Source of the DNA: Geomicrobium sp. JCM 19039
GTDB lineage: Bacteria > Bacillota > Bacilli > Bacillales > Marinococcaceae
Direction: 5' to 3'
Length of the DNA: 64,000 nucleotides
Assembly (NCBI RefSeq): GCF_000698145.1
Contig: NZ_BAXB01000007.1
Location: 62,001 to 126,000 of the forward strand
The first letter of the stretch is position 1, and each line of letters starts with the position of its first letter. Shown here piece by piece: positions 16,032 to 23,797 of this stretch. The notes beneath the pieces were generated by a model that saw nothing but the letters and a program-made list of their open reading frames with translations, did no database searches and had not been told where the DNA came from. Position numbers and translations under genes: made by a program.

Positions 16032-16831
16032 AAGATGTACACGTTTTATCGCTAGGTGCAGGAGTACAGTCAACAGCGATGCTCTACATGAGTTTGAGAG
16101 GCGACCTACCTAAACCAGACTACATCGTCTTTGCGGATACAGGTTGGGAGCCGCAAGACGTTTATGACCACGTGGAGTTTTTAAAGCGAGAGTGTGAGCG
16201 ATACGGACAAGAGTTAGTCATCGTTAATAACGGCAATATCAAAGACGACATGCTTGAGAGCGCACGCACAGGCAAACGCATGGCGTCACTCCCGTACTTT
16301 ACCTACAACCCAGACAAACATGAGGGGGATGGTTATGCGGCAGTGCACACACGAGTACAAAATTAAGCCGATTAAGGACTTTGTACGCCGAGAGCTAGGG
16401 TATGAGACTAGACAAAAGATTAAAGAGACAGTGCATATGTGGCGGGGGATTAGCACAGATGAGATCCAGCGTGTGAAGGGCAGTGAGGACAAGTGGATCG
16501 CTTACGAGCATCCGTTGATTGATAAAAACATGAATCGACTCGACTGTATGAATTACATCGAGCGCGCGGGTTACAGCGTACCTCCAAAATCCAGCTGCAT
16601 CGGATGCCCCTTTCACAATAATTACACTTGGCGGGAGATTAAGCTAAACGATCCTAAATCATGGGAGACGCGGTTGCTGTTGATAAGGCGATCCGCAACC
16701 ATGCCAATTTTAAGGATCAAATCTATCTCCACCGATCGGCGTTGCCGTTGGATGAAATCTACTTTCAAGAGGATCAGATGGACCTCATCGACTACTTTAA
16801 CAACGAGTGTGAAGGATTCTGCGGAGTATAA
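16028..16831 (+). CDS. PP-loop ATPase, phage PAPS-reductase-like family, with two frameshifts
   Basis: The PP-loop SLGAGVQSTAM at the N-terminus is followed by FADTGWEP, then (new frame from about 16335) RQCTHEYKIKPIKDFV and CIGCPFHNNYTW, then (third frame from about 16665) FKDQIYLHRSALPLDEIYF to the stop. The joined protein of about 265 residues matches the phage branch of the PAPS reductase/DndC-like superfamily, which adenylates a substrate. Four cysteines may hold a metal or take part in sulfur transfer. The role in phages is not settled. Both breaks look like one-base indels. Confidence 0.75.
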
Positions 16832-16846
16832 AAAGGAGGCTATCTC

Positions 16847-17167
16847 ATGACCAAATACGTAACCCCAGAACAATACGACCAAGCCAGTCAAATCGGTATC
16901 AGCCCCGACCACGTACACACACGTCTGGCGCTTGGATGGTCAGTTGAGCGAGCGACCACAGAGCCGCCTAAGCGGTATAAAAATTACAAGTATGAGGTGC
17001 GGGAAGAGGATTTACCGGATGGCGTCACCTTAGAGGCATATTGTCAAAGACGCGCTAAAGGCATGAGCCAGCAGGATGCGGCAACACGGCCATGGCAGAT
17101 GAGCAAGTTTAGAGCTAGGAGCTTTAAAGACGCAGTAAGAGAGGGAGAAGGGCATGACACTAACTGA
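16847..17167 (+). CDS. Phage protein of unknown function, HTH-like repeats
   Basis: A 106-residue protein with two similar segments that look like small DNA-binding helices (GISPDHVHTRLALGWSVERA and GVTLEAYCQRRAKGMSQQDA). AAAGGAGG precedes ATG 16847. It may be a small regulator, but this is weak. Its end overlaps the next gene. Confidence 0.6.
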   Translation: MTKYVTPEQYDQASQIGISPDHVHTRLALGWSVERATTEPPKRYKNYKYEVREEDLPDGVTLEAYCQRRAKGMSQQDAATRPWQMSKFRARSFKDAVREGEGHDTN

Positions 17168-17455
17168 GTACGCAGATGCAGTAATCAACGACATGAGCGA
17201 CGCCCAGATCACTGAGCGCTATCAGATAACGCCAGGCGAGCTACGGTCGATGCGGCGGAAATGGGGCGTGGCAGAGTCAGGCACTATGCAAGGTGACCGT
17301 CATGGGCACTATGTTCCGCCTGCGTTTACAGCAGAGCAATATCGAGAGTGGTCGGAGCAAGGCTCAAACGTGAGGAGATCGGCAAGATGTTTGGGAGGTC
17401 GGCGACGTGGGTTACAGCGCAAAAGAGGAAATTACGGAGAGAGGGTGTGGAGTGA
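17154..17455 (+). CDS. HTH-type phage protein, frameshifted
   Basis: The N-terminal frame has DMSDAQITERYQITPGELRS, one HTH unit. After a break near 17365 the second frame gives LKREEIGKMFGRSATWVTAQ, a second HTH unit, ending at 17455. The joined protein of about 100 residues is probably DNA-binding. Without the join, the first frame would run on into the next gene. Confidence 0.6.
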
Positions 17456-17767
17456 GTGGATATACACATTACTGATTACTACAAGATCACAACCGTGCCG
17501 TTGAATTATGTAGTTTATGAGCGCCGCGAAAAGCGAAAGGATGGTAAACCTACAGGTGATTTTGCGTGGACGAATATATCCTATTGCGGTTCGTTCGAAA
17601 AAGCCGTTAAGAAAATTATCGAGAAGGAACAGCACCGTATGGATGTGAGTAACCTTGAAGAACTTTTACAGGCATTTGATACCAAGAAAAACGAGGTTAT
17701 AGATGCTGTCAGATCTTTACCGAGTACACCAGAGTTACCAGAGAAGCGAGCAAAGGAGGCGGAGTGA
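17456..17767 (+). CDS. Phage protein of unknown function
   Basis: A 103-residue protein with an N-terminal beta-rich segment (YYKITTVPLNYVVYERREK) and a C-terminal helical, coiled-coil-like part (NLEELLQAFDTKKNEVI). GTG 17456 is assumed. Similar proteins occur in Bacillus prophages without a known role. Confidence 0.6.
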   Translation: MDIHITDYYKITTVPLNYVVYERREKRKDGKPTGDFAWTNISYCGSFEKAVKKIIEKEQHRMDVSNLEELLQAFDTKKNEVIDAVRSLPSTPELPEKRAKEAE

Positions 17768-17959
17768 GTGGAAGATATGGAGGTCAATCTATGCGATGAG
17801 TTATGGATGTCAATGGACATTGACAGTGACGGTAAAGATTATTCTTTATCAGTTTACACCAGAGAAGGCGTAATTCATTTTCCTATAAGTAAGCAACTAT
17901 ACGCATTATTGCGAAAAGAGTTGAGCGAGGAGGCGGCGGGCGATGAGTGGAGAGATTAA
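17768..17959 (+). CDS. Small phage protein
   Basis: About 63 acidic residues (DELWMSMDIDSDGKDYSL). The GTG at 17768 or the ATG at 17777 could be the start. It overlaps the YopX-like gene by 17 bases. No function. Confidence 0.5.
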   Translation: MEDMEVNLCDELWMSMDIDSDGKDYSLSVYTREGVIHFPISKQLYALLRKELSEEAAGDEWRD

Positions 17960-18356
17960 GTTTCGCGGAAAATCAACTTTGAGCAATGATGAAATGGATG
18001 AGCGTGGTGTTGAGCATCAAAATGGATGGGTATACGGCAATCTTATTGAAAATGGAGATCATCCTTTTATCGTTGGCGATATTGTTGACGTTGATTCAGA
18101 GTATATCGCTCATGCCTGGTGGATGGGTATTGATCCTGAGACGGTCGGGCAATACACCGGAATCAAGGATAAGCATGGCGTTGAGGTCTATGAGGGGGAT
18201 GTATTATTTCATGAAACGATAGGTAAAAAAGCTGTGGTTGAGTATGATTTCAAATTTCTGAGCGAGTTAGAAAAGTTGAGTTGGAGTTACGTCCAAGTAA
18301 TCGGCAACATCCACACTCACCCGCACTTATTGGAGGATAATCATGGCACAGCTTAG
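17943..18356 (+). CDS. YopX family protein
   Basis: A 137-residue protein with the YopX pattern: IKFRGKS near the start, NGWVYGNLI, VDVDSEYIAHAW, ETVGQYTGIKDKHG, VYEGDVLF and VIGNIHTHPHLL at the end. The family is widespread in Gram-positive phages and its function is unknown. ATG 17943 follows a G-rich site, and the end overlaps the DUF1064 gene. Confidence 0.88.
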   Translation: MSGEIKFRGKSTLSNDEMDERGVEHQNGWVYGNLIENGDHPFIVGDIVDVDSEYIAHAWWMGIDPETVGQYTGIKDKHGVEVYEGDVLFHETIGKKAVVEYDFKFLSELEKLSWSYVQVIGNIHTHPHLLEDNHGTA

Positions 18357-18728
18357 GATGGCAGCTGAGGAGTATAACAAGCGTCAGCGTAAGAGGCGTA
18401 GTAAATACCACAACAAACGCGTTGAGGTGGACGGCATTACGTTTGACAGCAAGCGAGAGGCAAGATACTACCAAGATCTGATGTTACGGAAGCGAGCCGG
18501 TGATATACAAGATTTTGTTTTACAGCCGGAGTACCTGCTTCAAGATGGATTTAGCAAAAACGGAGTGACGCACCGGGCGATTAAGTATAAAGCGGATTTT
18601 AAGGTGTATCACATCGACGGTCGGTAGAAATTGTTGATGTGAAGGGCATGGAAACCGAGGTGTTTAAGCTGAAACGAAAAATGTTTGAGAAGCAGTATCC
18701 GGATCTAACGCTAAAAATCGTGAGGTGA
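18343..18728 (+). CDS. DUF1064 family putative nuclease, frameshifted
   Basis: The frame from ATG 18343 gives KYHNKRVEVDGITFDSKREA and YKADFKVYHIDGR. After a missing base near 18626 it continues EIVDVKGMETEVFKLKRKMF to the stop at 18728. KREA ... KADF ... DVKG has the order of a PD-(D/E)XK nuclease site, and the catalytic Lys lies past the break. DUF1064 proteins are phage-encoded and possibly resolvase-like. Confidence 0.8.
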
Positions 18729-18732
18729 TCAC

Positions 18733-18957
18733 ATGATTGAAAAATTGGCAATTTGGTACCTGAGAAAAAGAAAATGCTCAGTTCTTATAAATTTCAACAT
18801 TGATAGCGGATACTTCCAGTCTTTAATGTACAAGACCTATCTATTTGATAACGCATTAAGCAATGTCCATCATTTAACAGCTGATGGTAAACCATTAACT
18901 ATCCCAGAAGGTAAGTTTACGGTGATAAGGAAATCTGATGAGGAGGGAGCGGAATGA
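18733..18957 (+). CDS. Phage protein of unknown function
   Basis: A 74-residue protein with a basic N-terminus (LAIWYLRKRKCSVLINF). ATG 18733 follows GAGGTGATC. It overlaps the next gene by four bases. No domain recognised. Confidence 0.5.
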   Translation: MIEKLAIWYLRKRKCSVLINFNIDSGYFQSLMYKTYLFDNALSNVHHLTADGKPLTIPEGKFTVIRKSDEEGAE

Positions 18958-19199
18958 GTGATCGGTTGGAAGATATCAAAAAAGAATTTGAAGTTATGAA
19001 GTGCAGATCAACCACTCTCTTAACGTATACAGACAAGTTTGAAAGAGATTTGGAATTCCTTATTGAACAAGCGGAGAAAGTCGAACGATATGAGGAATCT
19101 CTGCGCTATATATCCGGCGAATGGGAAAGGTTTTTAAAAGCAGACACGCTCGAAGATGCAGAGGATTCAGCGCGTGGCGCATTGGAGGGGTTGGAGTGA
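18954..19199 (+). CDS. Coiled-coil phage protein
   Basis: An 81-residue, mostly helical and charged protein (RLEDIKKEFEVMKC, FERDLEFLIEQAEKVERYEE) that probably forms a coiled coil. GAGGAGGG precedes ATG 18954. No function known. Confidence 0.55.
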   Translation: MSDRLEDIKKEFEVMKCRSTTLLTYTDKFERDLEFLIEQAEKVERYEESLRYISGEWERFLKADTLEDAEDSARGALEGLE

Positions 19200-19363
19200 G
19201 AATTGACCAAAACAACAAAAACGTGCAGTTGATTATAGCGGCATTGGCGAGCATGGTCCAGGACGAAGGAAAGACACCGAGGGAAGCGTTTAAGGTGCTG
19301 GAGGATATAAAGCAAGATACGTATTTTGCGCTTGCTGAGATGGGAGATGAGAGCGGTGAGTGA
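19196..19363 (+). CDS. 55-residue phage protein
   Basis: GTG 19196 overlaps the preceding stop (GTGAG) with GGAGGGG upstream. It is helical (VQLIIAALASMV, REAFKVLEDIKQD). No function. Confidence 0.5.
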   Translation: MRIDQNNKNVQLIIAALASMVQDEGKTPREAFKVLEDIKQDTYFALAEMGDESGE

Positions 19364-19568
19364 TTCCTGCTATGTGCGAATTAAAAAGGAATGGGTCAAA
19401 GCCGAATATATAGGAATCTATCAGTATTCTAAGCCGGTGGATAGATCACCGATGGTTGGAGGCTACCCTGGAGGGGTTCTTGTATACCCCATTGTAGTCG
19501 CAAAATTGGATGGAGAGTTTCGGGAATTTTTGATAGGGGATGTCAAATTCGAGGAGGAATCGCAATGA
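19356..19568 (+). CDS. Small phage protein
   Basis: Read from GTG 19356 as 70 residues. It is beta-rich in composition (CYVRIKKEWVKAEYIGIYQ, GVLVYPIVVAKLDGEF), overlaps both neighbours, and has no known family. Confidence 0.5.
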   Translation: MSDSCYVRIKKEWVKAEYIGIYQYSKPVDRSPMVGGYPGGVLVYPIVVAKLDGEFREFLIGDVKFEEESQ

Positions 19569-19684
19569 GTGAAGAAACAGCAATCAATATCGCAGTGACT
19601 TGTGTGATGTCGAGCTTCTTAGATGACCAGACAAAACAACAAGTCATCGAAATTTTACGGACATTTAAGGAGGAAACGACATGA
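19565..19684 (+). CDS. 39-residue phage peptide
   Basis: ATG 19565 with GGAGGAATC upstream. It overlaps the next start (ATGA). The content is helical (FLDDQTKQQVIEILRTF). The call rests on the ribosome binding site and packing only. Confidence 0.45.
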   Translation: MSEETAINIAVTCVMSSFLDDQTKQQVIEILRTFKEETT

Positions 19685-19797
19685 AACAGAAAAACAGTGA
19701 GCAGATCAAGTGGCAACGTGAAGTGATAAAAGCTGAAATCGAGGCGGACAAGGCGGAACAGCGTGCCAAAGAGATTGCGCGGAGGGTTTTAGGGTAA
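19681..19797 (+). CDS. 38-residue basic helical phage peptide
   Basis: AAGGAGG lies before ATG 19681. It is a single charged helix by composition (VIKAEIEADKAEQRAKEIA). No known family. Confidence 0.45.
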   Translation: MKQKNSEQIKWQREVIKAEIEADKAEQRAKEIARRVLG

Positions 19798-19821
19798 AGG
19801 TTATCATAGGAGGTGACCAAA

Positions 19822-19911
19822 ATGGATATTATATGGCTACCTATACTGATAGCAATCCTGCTACCATTTATTGTTGCATTCATAATATATGCAGAGAAGA
19901 AAAAGAAATAA
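19822..19911 (+). CDS. 29-residue membrane peptide
   Basis: AGGAGGTGAC precedes ATG 19822. One membrane helix (WLPILIAILLPFIVAFIIY) is followed by a lysine-rich tail, which would stay in the cytosol. The function is unknown. Confidence 0.5.
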   Translation: MDIIWLPILIAILLPFIVAFIIYAEKKKK

Positions 19912-19971
19912 ACAAAGGCCCCTCTCGGAGCCTGTCGCTAGGTAAAGTATATCACATCGGGAGGGGTCGCA

Positions 19972-20151
19972 TTGTTTAAGACGGCGGAGATTGATTTGAG
20001 CAGAGATGCGGTGTTGATTATAAAGGATGGGCAGATGACGACAGTAACGCCCAAGCCATTTGGGGTGGACGAGGTTATTTGGAGAGACGGAGCAGTGTTT
20101 GATGTAAATCGGCAGGAGCGAGTAAGGATCAACGGGCAGAGTGAGATATAA
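19972..20151 (+). CDS. xtrA: XtrA-like small phage protein
   Basis: A 59-residue protein from TTG 19972 with GGGAGGGG upstream. The start KTAEIDLSRDAVLIIKDGQ resembles XtrA of the PBSX element, which likewise precedes the late regulator in Bacillus prophages. Role unknown. It follows a hairpin (about 19918-19966) without a T-run. Confidence 0.6.
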   Translation: MFKTAEIDLSRDAVLIIKDGQMTTVTPKPFGVDEVIWRDGAVFDVNRQERVRINGQSEI

Positions 20152-20239
20152 GGCTTAATACTTTTGTAACAAGGTGTTAGTTTTTTAATACAGAATATCC
20201 CCAGTCAAATATACCTATGTAATTAGGTATTAACTGGAG

Positions 20240-20443
20240 GTGATAGTCTTAGCTGCCACATATCAGTTTTGGGTAGTTTTATGGGTGGGCAGGGACCAAG
20301 TATTCAGGCAGATACACATCGTGACGACGGCAACAGACGTGAGGGATGTAGAGCACTTATTTTATCAAAAGCTAAACAAAGAGAGATACAGGGACATTCT
20401 TGAGATTGTTGAGGTGTCCCGGCGCAGAGAGATTGATTTTTAA
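20240..20443 (+). CDS. Small phage protein
   Basis: A 67-residue protein (VVLWVGRDQVFRQIHIVTT, LFYQKLNKERYRDIL). GTG 20240 is assumed, but GGAGG lies very close to it, so the start is uncertain. No domain. Confidence 0.45.
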   Translation: MIVLAATYQFWVVLWVGRDQVFRQIHIVTTATDVRDVEHLFYQKLNKERYRDILEIVEVSRRREIDF

Positions 20444-20528
20444 ATATAGCCTTACGGAAAAACCGCGGGCACTGATTGATGCAGCAATAGCTGTGTTGGT
20501 TGGTGCTCTTTTTTATTGGAGGGATTGG

Positions 20529-20651
20529 ATGGCGGAGAAGAAAAGCGAGAAGGCGAAAGAGAAGCTCACTGACAAGGATTTACGGTGGCTCATGAACTCA
20601 GATATGCAGACATTGAAAAGAGGCAAGGGCGGGGCATTACGGAGCAAATAG
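20529..20651 (+). CDS. 40-residue basic phage peptide
   Basis: TGGAGGGATTGG precedes ATG 20529. The peptide is Lys-rich (AEKKSEKAKEKLTDKDLRWL). It lies immediately before the late regulator. Function unknown. Confidence 0.4.
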   Translation: MAEKKSEKAKEKLTDKDLRWLMNSDMQTLKRGKGGALRSK

Positions 20652-20668
20652 AGCAAAGGGCGGGTTGG

Positions 20669-21189
20669 ATGTTGGACTTATTGATCGAGTACAAGCAAAA
20701 GCGTAAAGAGTTGGTCAAGTATCGGGAGACATTGCAACGCAAACCTATGGAGACCGTGGCGGAGTGGACAGAGCTTAAAGCCGAGAAGAATGAGCATGAG
20801 ATCGTGGGTGCGATGATCCGAGACTTGGAGTACGCAATTGAATGGATGGAGACGAGCAGGCGGCCGGGGGCGAAGCGGGATATTGATCGGCGGTCTGTTC
20901 ACCAGCGCACAATTTATATGGACCTAGCGCATTAGAGCGATTACAGCATAATATGTCAGAGGACAAACAAATTAGCCAGGCTGACCATTTTCGCATCGAC
21001 GACGCTTTATCTATGCTTACGGCTAGAGAGCGTGAGGTTTATATAATGGTCAAGGCAGAGTTGCTCTCAATGGAAAAAGCGGCAAGTTATCTAGGGGTTA
21101 AGAAAGGCACCGTTCAAAGGCAGTTAGAACGGGCGGAGTTGAAAGTGAATAGTCAAATCGCTACAAGCCTCTTCTCCTTTGTGGGATGA
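20669..21189 (+). CDS. Sigma-factor-like late gene regulator, frameshifted
   Basis: The first frame (MLDLLIEYKQKRKELVKY ... DLEYAIEWMETSRRPGA) joins, after a break near 20920, the frame PSALERLQHNMSED and then a C-terminal sigma-4-type HTH (MLTAREREVYIMVKAELLS, EKAASYLGVKKGTVQRQLER). The joined protein resembles the Xpf/ArpU-type positive regulators of Bacillus phage late genes. Its place just before the accessory island and terminase fits that role. ATG 20669 is a choice. An in-frame GTG lies upstream at 20585. Confidence 0.75.
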
Positions 21190-21373
21190 GGTTTTTTATG
21201 TAAAGCGCCAAAAAGGCGCTAAAATAAGGTGAAAGAAATGGGGTTGTAAAAAGGTGAACAATACATTGTATGTAATAAATAAAATAGTGTGTAGTGAATA
21301 GGTAAACACAAAGTCAAAACATCCACCTCTTTAATAAGCTAAATACATAACTGACTATTTTGGAGGTTTTAGA
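21190..21373. other. Intergenic leader before the accessory island
   Basis: It contains the hairpin AGCGCC-AAAAA-GGCGCT (21203-21219) without a T-run, then AT-rich sequence and a GGAGG site before ATG 21374. I see no convincing promoter or small gene. Confidence 0.4.
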
Positions 21374-22070
21374 ATGGACTGCAATAGACACTTGTATAAC
21401 CCGAATCGTAAAGGGTGCTCGTGTAATATCCATATCAACAACAATTTAATTAATGGGCCAGGGATACCGACTTCACCTACCTCCCGACTCTGCCCACTTT
21501 TCCTACAGTTCCGACACAGCCGACGTTACCTACGGGTATAACGGCAATCACAGGACCAACTGGGACAACGGGCATTACAGGACCTACGGGTGATACTGGA
21601 CCAACAGGAGCCACTGGGGCTACAGGAGGAGGGTCAACCCCTGCATATGGATTTGTATGTAATTACGGCACACAGGTAGTTCCTGTTGGCGCTAATGTCA
21701 TTTTCAGTGATAGCGGAGTTCTAAATAACATCACACATGCGCCAGGCACAGCGAGATCGTTATTAATGATGCTGGGGATTACACAATACAGTTTATTTTA
21801 TTAACGACTACAGAGTCCGAATCATTGGCTTCTGCGTACACGATCCAGGTCAATGGAGTTAGTCAGCCGACGGTGATCTATGGGGACTCTATAGCTGCAG
21901 GTGCTCAAAACTTGGATCAACAATTGGTCGGTTCAGGATTGTTGTCTTTGCCAGCAGGGGCAATCGTTACGCTAAACAATGCCGGCACCACTCCAGACAC
22001 GCTGCCGGACGAGGAAGACGGGGTGGATGTACTCAACGCCAGCATTACAATTAACAAGCTGTCACTATAA
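21374..22070 (+). pseudogene. Collagen-like exosporium-type protein gene with two frameshifts
   Basis: Three frames in series make one protein. The leader has [13 protein letters not shown]. From about 21480 come [18 protein letters not shown] and a G-x-y tract ([16 protein letters not shown]). From about 21755 comes the C-terminal beta-rich domain ([14 protein letters not shown] ... SITINKLSL). The proline/threonine-rich leader is close in style to BclA exosporium leaders. Two breaks make it silent as written. One or both could be sequencing indels. It has its own terminator and is a cargo gene of the prophage. Confidence 0.75.
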
Positions 22071-22123
22071 TTCGCTTATTTTGTCTTACGCCCGCCACCT
22101 ATATATGAGAGCCATTCTATTGA

Positions 22124-22154
22124 GCCACAGCGAGGTTGGTCGTTGTGGCTTTTT
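22124..22154 (+). terminator. Terminator after the collagen-like gene
   Basis: GCCACAGCGA (22124-22133) pairs with TCGTTGTGGC (22140-22149), followed by five Ts. It separates the collagen-like gene from the Kiwa operon. Confidence 0.85.
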
Positions 22155-22164
22155 GGAATTTTTT

Positions 22165-22200
22165 AGAGAATTTTGCAGGACTATATACCCTTCTTGTCGA
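22165..22200 (+). promoter_or_regulatory. GCAGGA-N14-TGTCGAA element upstream of kwaB
   Basis: GCAGGA, 14 bases, then TGTCGAA, about 35 bases before the kwaB ribosome binding site. The same bipartite motif occurs before the gene at 23798. It probably holds the promoter or an operator. No standard -35/-10 pair fits better. Confidence 0.45.
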
Positions 22201-22233
22201 AGTGTGGCGAGTAGACATAGAAGGAGGGTTTTT

Positions 22234-23154
22234 ATGGATATAAATAATTTAATTCAGAGGTTGGAACAACAAAAAGGAAATGTAGATCTTACTTTCTACC
22301 TTTCACGAAAAAGGACGAATAACAAATACTACTCTTTTTCCCCTGATGTAGATCCTGGCTTAAAAGAGGAATTGCTTGATTTGGTAATTAGTTCTTTAGA
22401 TCATGTTAAAGAATACCCTCAGGAGGAATATAATCCAGTTGGTGTTGCTGATCAAACATTAGAGAAAATTGATTCTAACAACATTAATAATTACACAGAA
22501 ATTGTTAATAGTATTAATCAAGAAATTCGAGATAGCTCTAAAATTAGCACTGATGAAATAGCAAGATTAGATTTTTATTTACTGAGAATAAGAATAGCAA
22601 AACAAGACGGATATGAAGAAATTCACATTCTAAGAAGAATTAACAAAATGAGTAATTTAAGAAAAGGGTTATTAGGTGAGTTTAGAGGTCAAGATTTCAT
22701 TAAGTTAGAACCGCACCATCTTATTGGTATTGATAGCAATGTGGACGTAGTAATATATAACGGAGAGGCTTTGGTTCTTAGTCACATCTCTTTAGAACGA
22801 ATTTTTGATTTAAAAGATCATTTCAAAGATACCGCAAAAAAAGCATTGAATATTGTTAAAGAAACCAAAGGTATTGAAAACTTTGACCAGTTCTATGAAG
22901 ATTGTTTGTCTGACGGTCGAGTTATTAGGGCATTTACAAAACTAATGAATGAAGAAGAAAAAGTTGAAAGGTGCTTTCAGAACTTCGATAATGTAAGAAA
23001 AGTAATCAAGATTTTTGAACTGCCAATTAATTTAAACGGTGATAAGATTGTCTATGAAAATAAAGATCAATTGATGGAAATAGCCAGGCTGATAAGAGAC
23101 TCATATTACCAAAGCTATATAGGCGAGGAAGACAGAGTAGACGCAACCCACTAG
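22234..23154 (+). CDS. kwaB: Kiwa anti-phage protein KwaB (DUF4868)
   Basis: A 306-residue cytosolic protein from ATG 22234 with AAGGAGGG upstream. The N-terminus has VDLTFYLSRKR. The central DUF4868 block is clear: LEPHHLIGIDSNVDVVIY, then SLERIFDLKDHFKDTAKKAL, IENFDQFYEDCLSDGRVIRA. The end IVYENKDQLMEIARLI matches the family tail. In Kiwa, KwaB acts with the membrane protein KwaA to stop phage DNA events after infection. The next gene, six bases on, encodes a four-helix membrane protein of KwaA size. The region is AT-rich compared with the structural genes. Confidence 0.8.
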   Translation: MDINNLIQRLEQQKGNVDLTFYLSRKRTNNKYYSFSPDVDPGLKEELLDLVISSLDHVKEYPQEEYNPVGVADQTLEKIDSNNINNYTEIVNSINQEIRDSSKISTDEIARLDFYLLRIRIAKQDGYEEIHILRRINKMSNLRKGLLGEFRGQDFIKLEPHHLIGIDSNVDVVIYNGEALVLSHISLERIFDLKDHFKDTAKKALNIVKETKGIENFDQFYEDCLSDGRVIRAFTKLMNEEEKVERCFQNFDNVRKVIKIFELPINLNGDKIVYENKDQLMEIARLIRDSYYQSYIGEEDRVDATH

Positions 23155-23160
23155 GAAGAG

Positions 23161-23703
23161 GTGGTAAAAATAGGTGTTTTATATAGAATTGGAATGTTTA
23201 TATCATCTTTTTTACCACTGTATATAATACTGTTCATTATTAATTACGAAGATTTTTTAGAGCTAGGGCAAACACTAACAGCTGATATCACATTTTACAC
23301 TCTTTTGTTTTTGTTAGTTTTATCTCCTTTATTCCTCATATATATTGTTACAAGAAAACACAACAGACATCGCAAGTTTGGTATAGTGAAAGAAAGAAAT
23401 GAGGAAATTCTAAGTTATATTGTAACTTATATAATTCCTTTGTTATCAATGGATGTAACAGTATTATCAAGTATTTTAGCTAACGGATTTTTATTTTTGT
23501 TAATGGGTTTCATATATGTTAAGAATAATTTGACGTATTTAAACCCGCTTTTTCTCTTATTTAACTATAAACTTTACAATAACTCTGAGGGAATTTTAAT
23601 TATATCAAATCACACATACAATTGGCTAAATGAACATTCGGATACAGTTCTAAGTTGTAAAGCATTAGGAGATCGAATATTTTTCATTAGAAAACGAAGA
23701 TAA
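23161..23703 (+). CDS. kwaA: Kiwa membrane protein KwaA
   Basis: A 180-residue protein with four membrane helices (about 5-26, 42-63, 83-105, 107-123) and a short C-terminal soluble part ending in basic residues. ERNEEILSYIVTYIIPLL and the final segment are KwaA-like. GTG 23161 follows GGAAGAG, six bases after the kwaB stop, so the two genes are an operon. KwaA forms the membrane sensor of Kiwa. The order kwaB-kwaA is the reverse of the Escherichia system. Identification rests on topology, size and partner more than on sequence. Confidence 0.7.
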   Translation: MVKIGVLYRIGMFISSFLPLYIILFIINYEDFLELGQTLTADITFYTLLFLLVLSPLFLIYIVTRKHNRHRKFGIVKERNEEILSYIVTYIIPLLSMDVTVLSSILANGFLFLLMGFIYVKNNLTYLNPLFLLFNYKLYNNSEGILIISNHTYNWLNEHSDTVLSCKALGDRIFFIRKRR

Positions 23704-23737
23704 AATGCGCCAACTTGGTTGCAATTGGGTTCATGAT

Positions 23738-23765
23738 GCAGGAATATAGGCCCCTTTGTCGAAAA
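23738..23765 (+). promoter_or_regulatory. GCAGGA-N13-TGTCGAA element upstream of 23798
   Basis: Second copy of the motif found before kwaB, here with 13 bases between the halves and some identity in the flanks (TATA, CCC, TGT). Confidence 0.45.
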
Positions 23766-23797
23766 TGTAGATAAACCAAATTATAGGGGGTATTATA

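Noticed and set aside
16028-16831. Programmed frameshifting in the PP-loop gene.
   Set aside because: Two breaks in one gene without slippery heptamers, amid many similar breaks in host genes, fit sequencing indels better.
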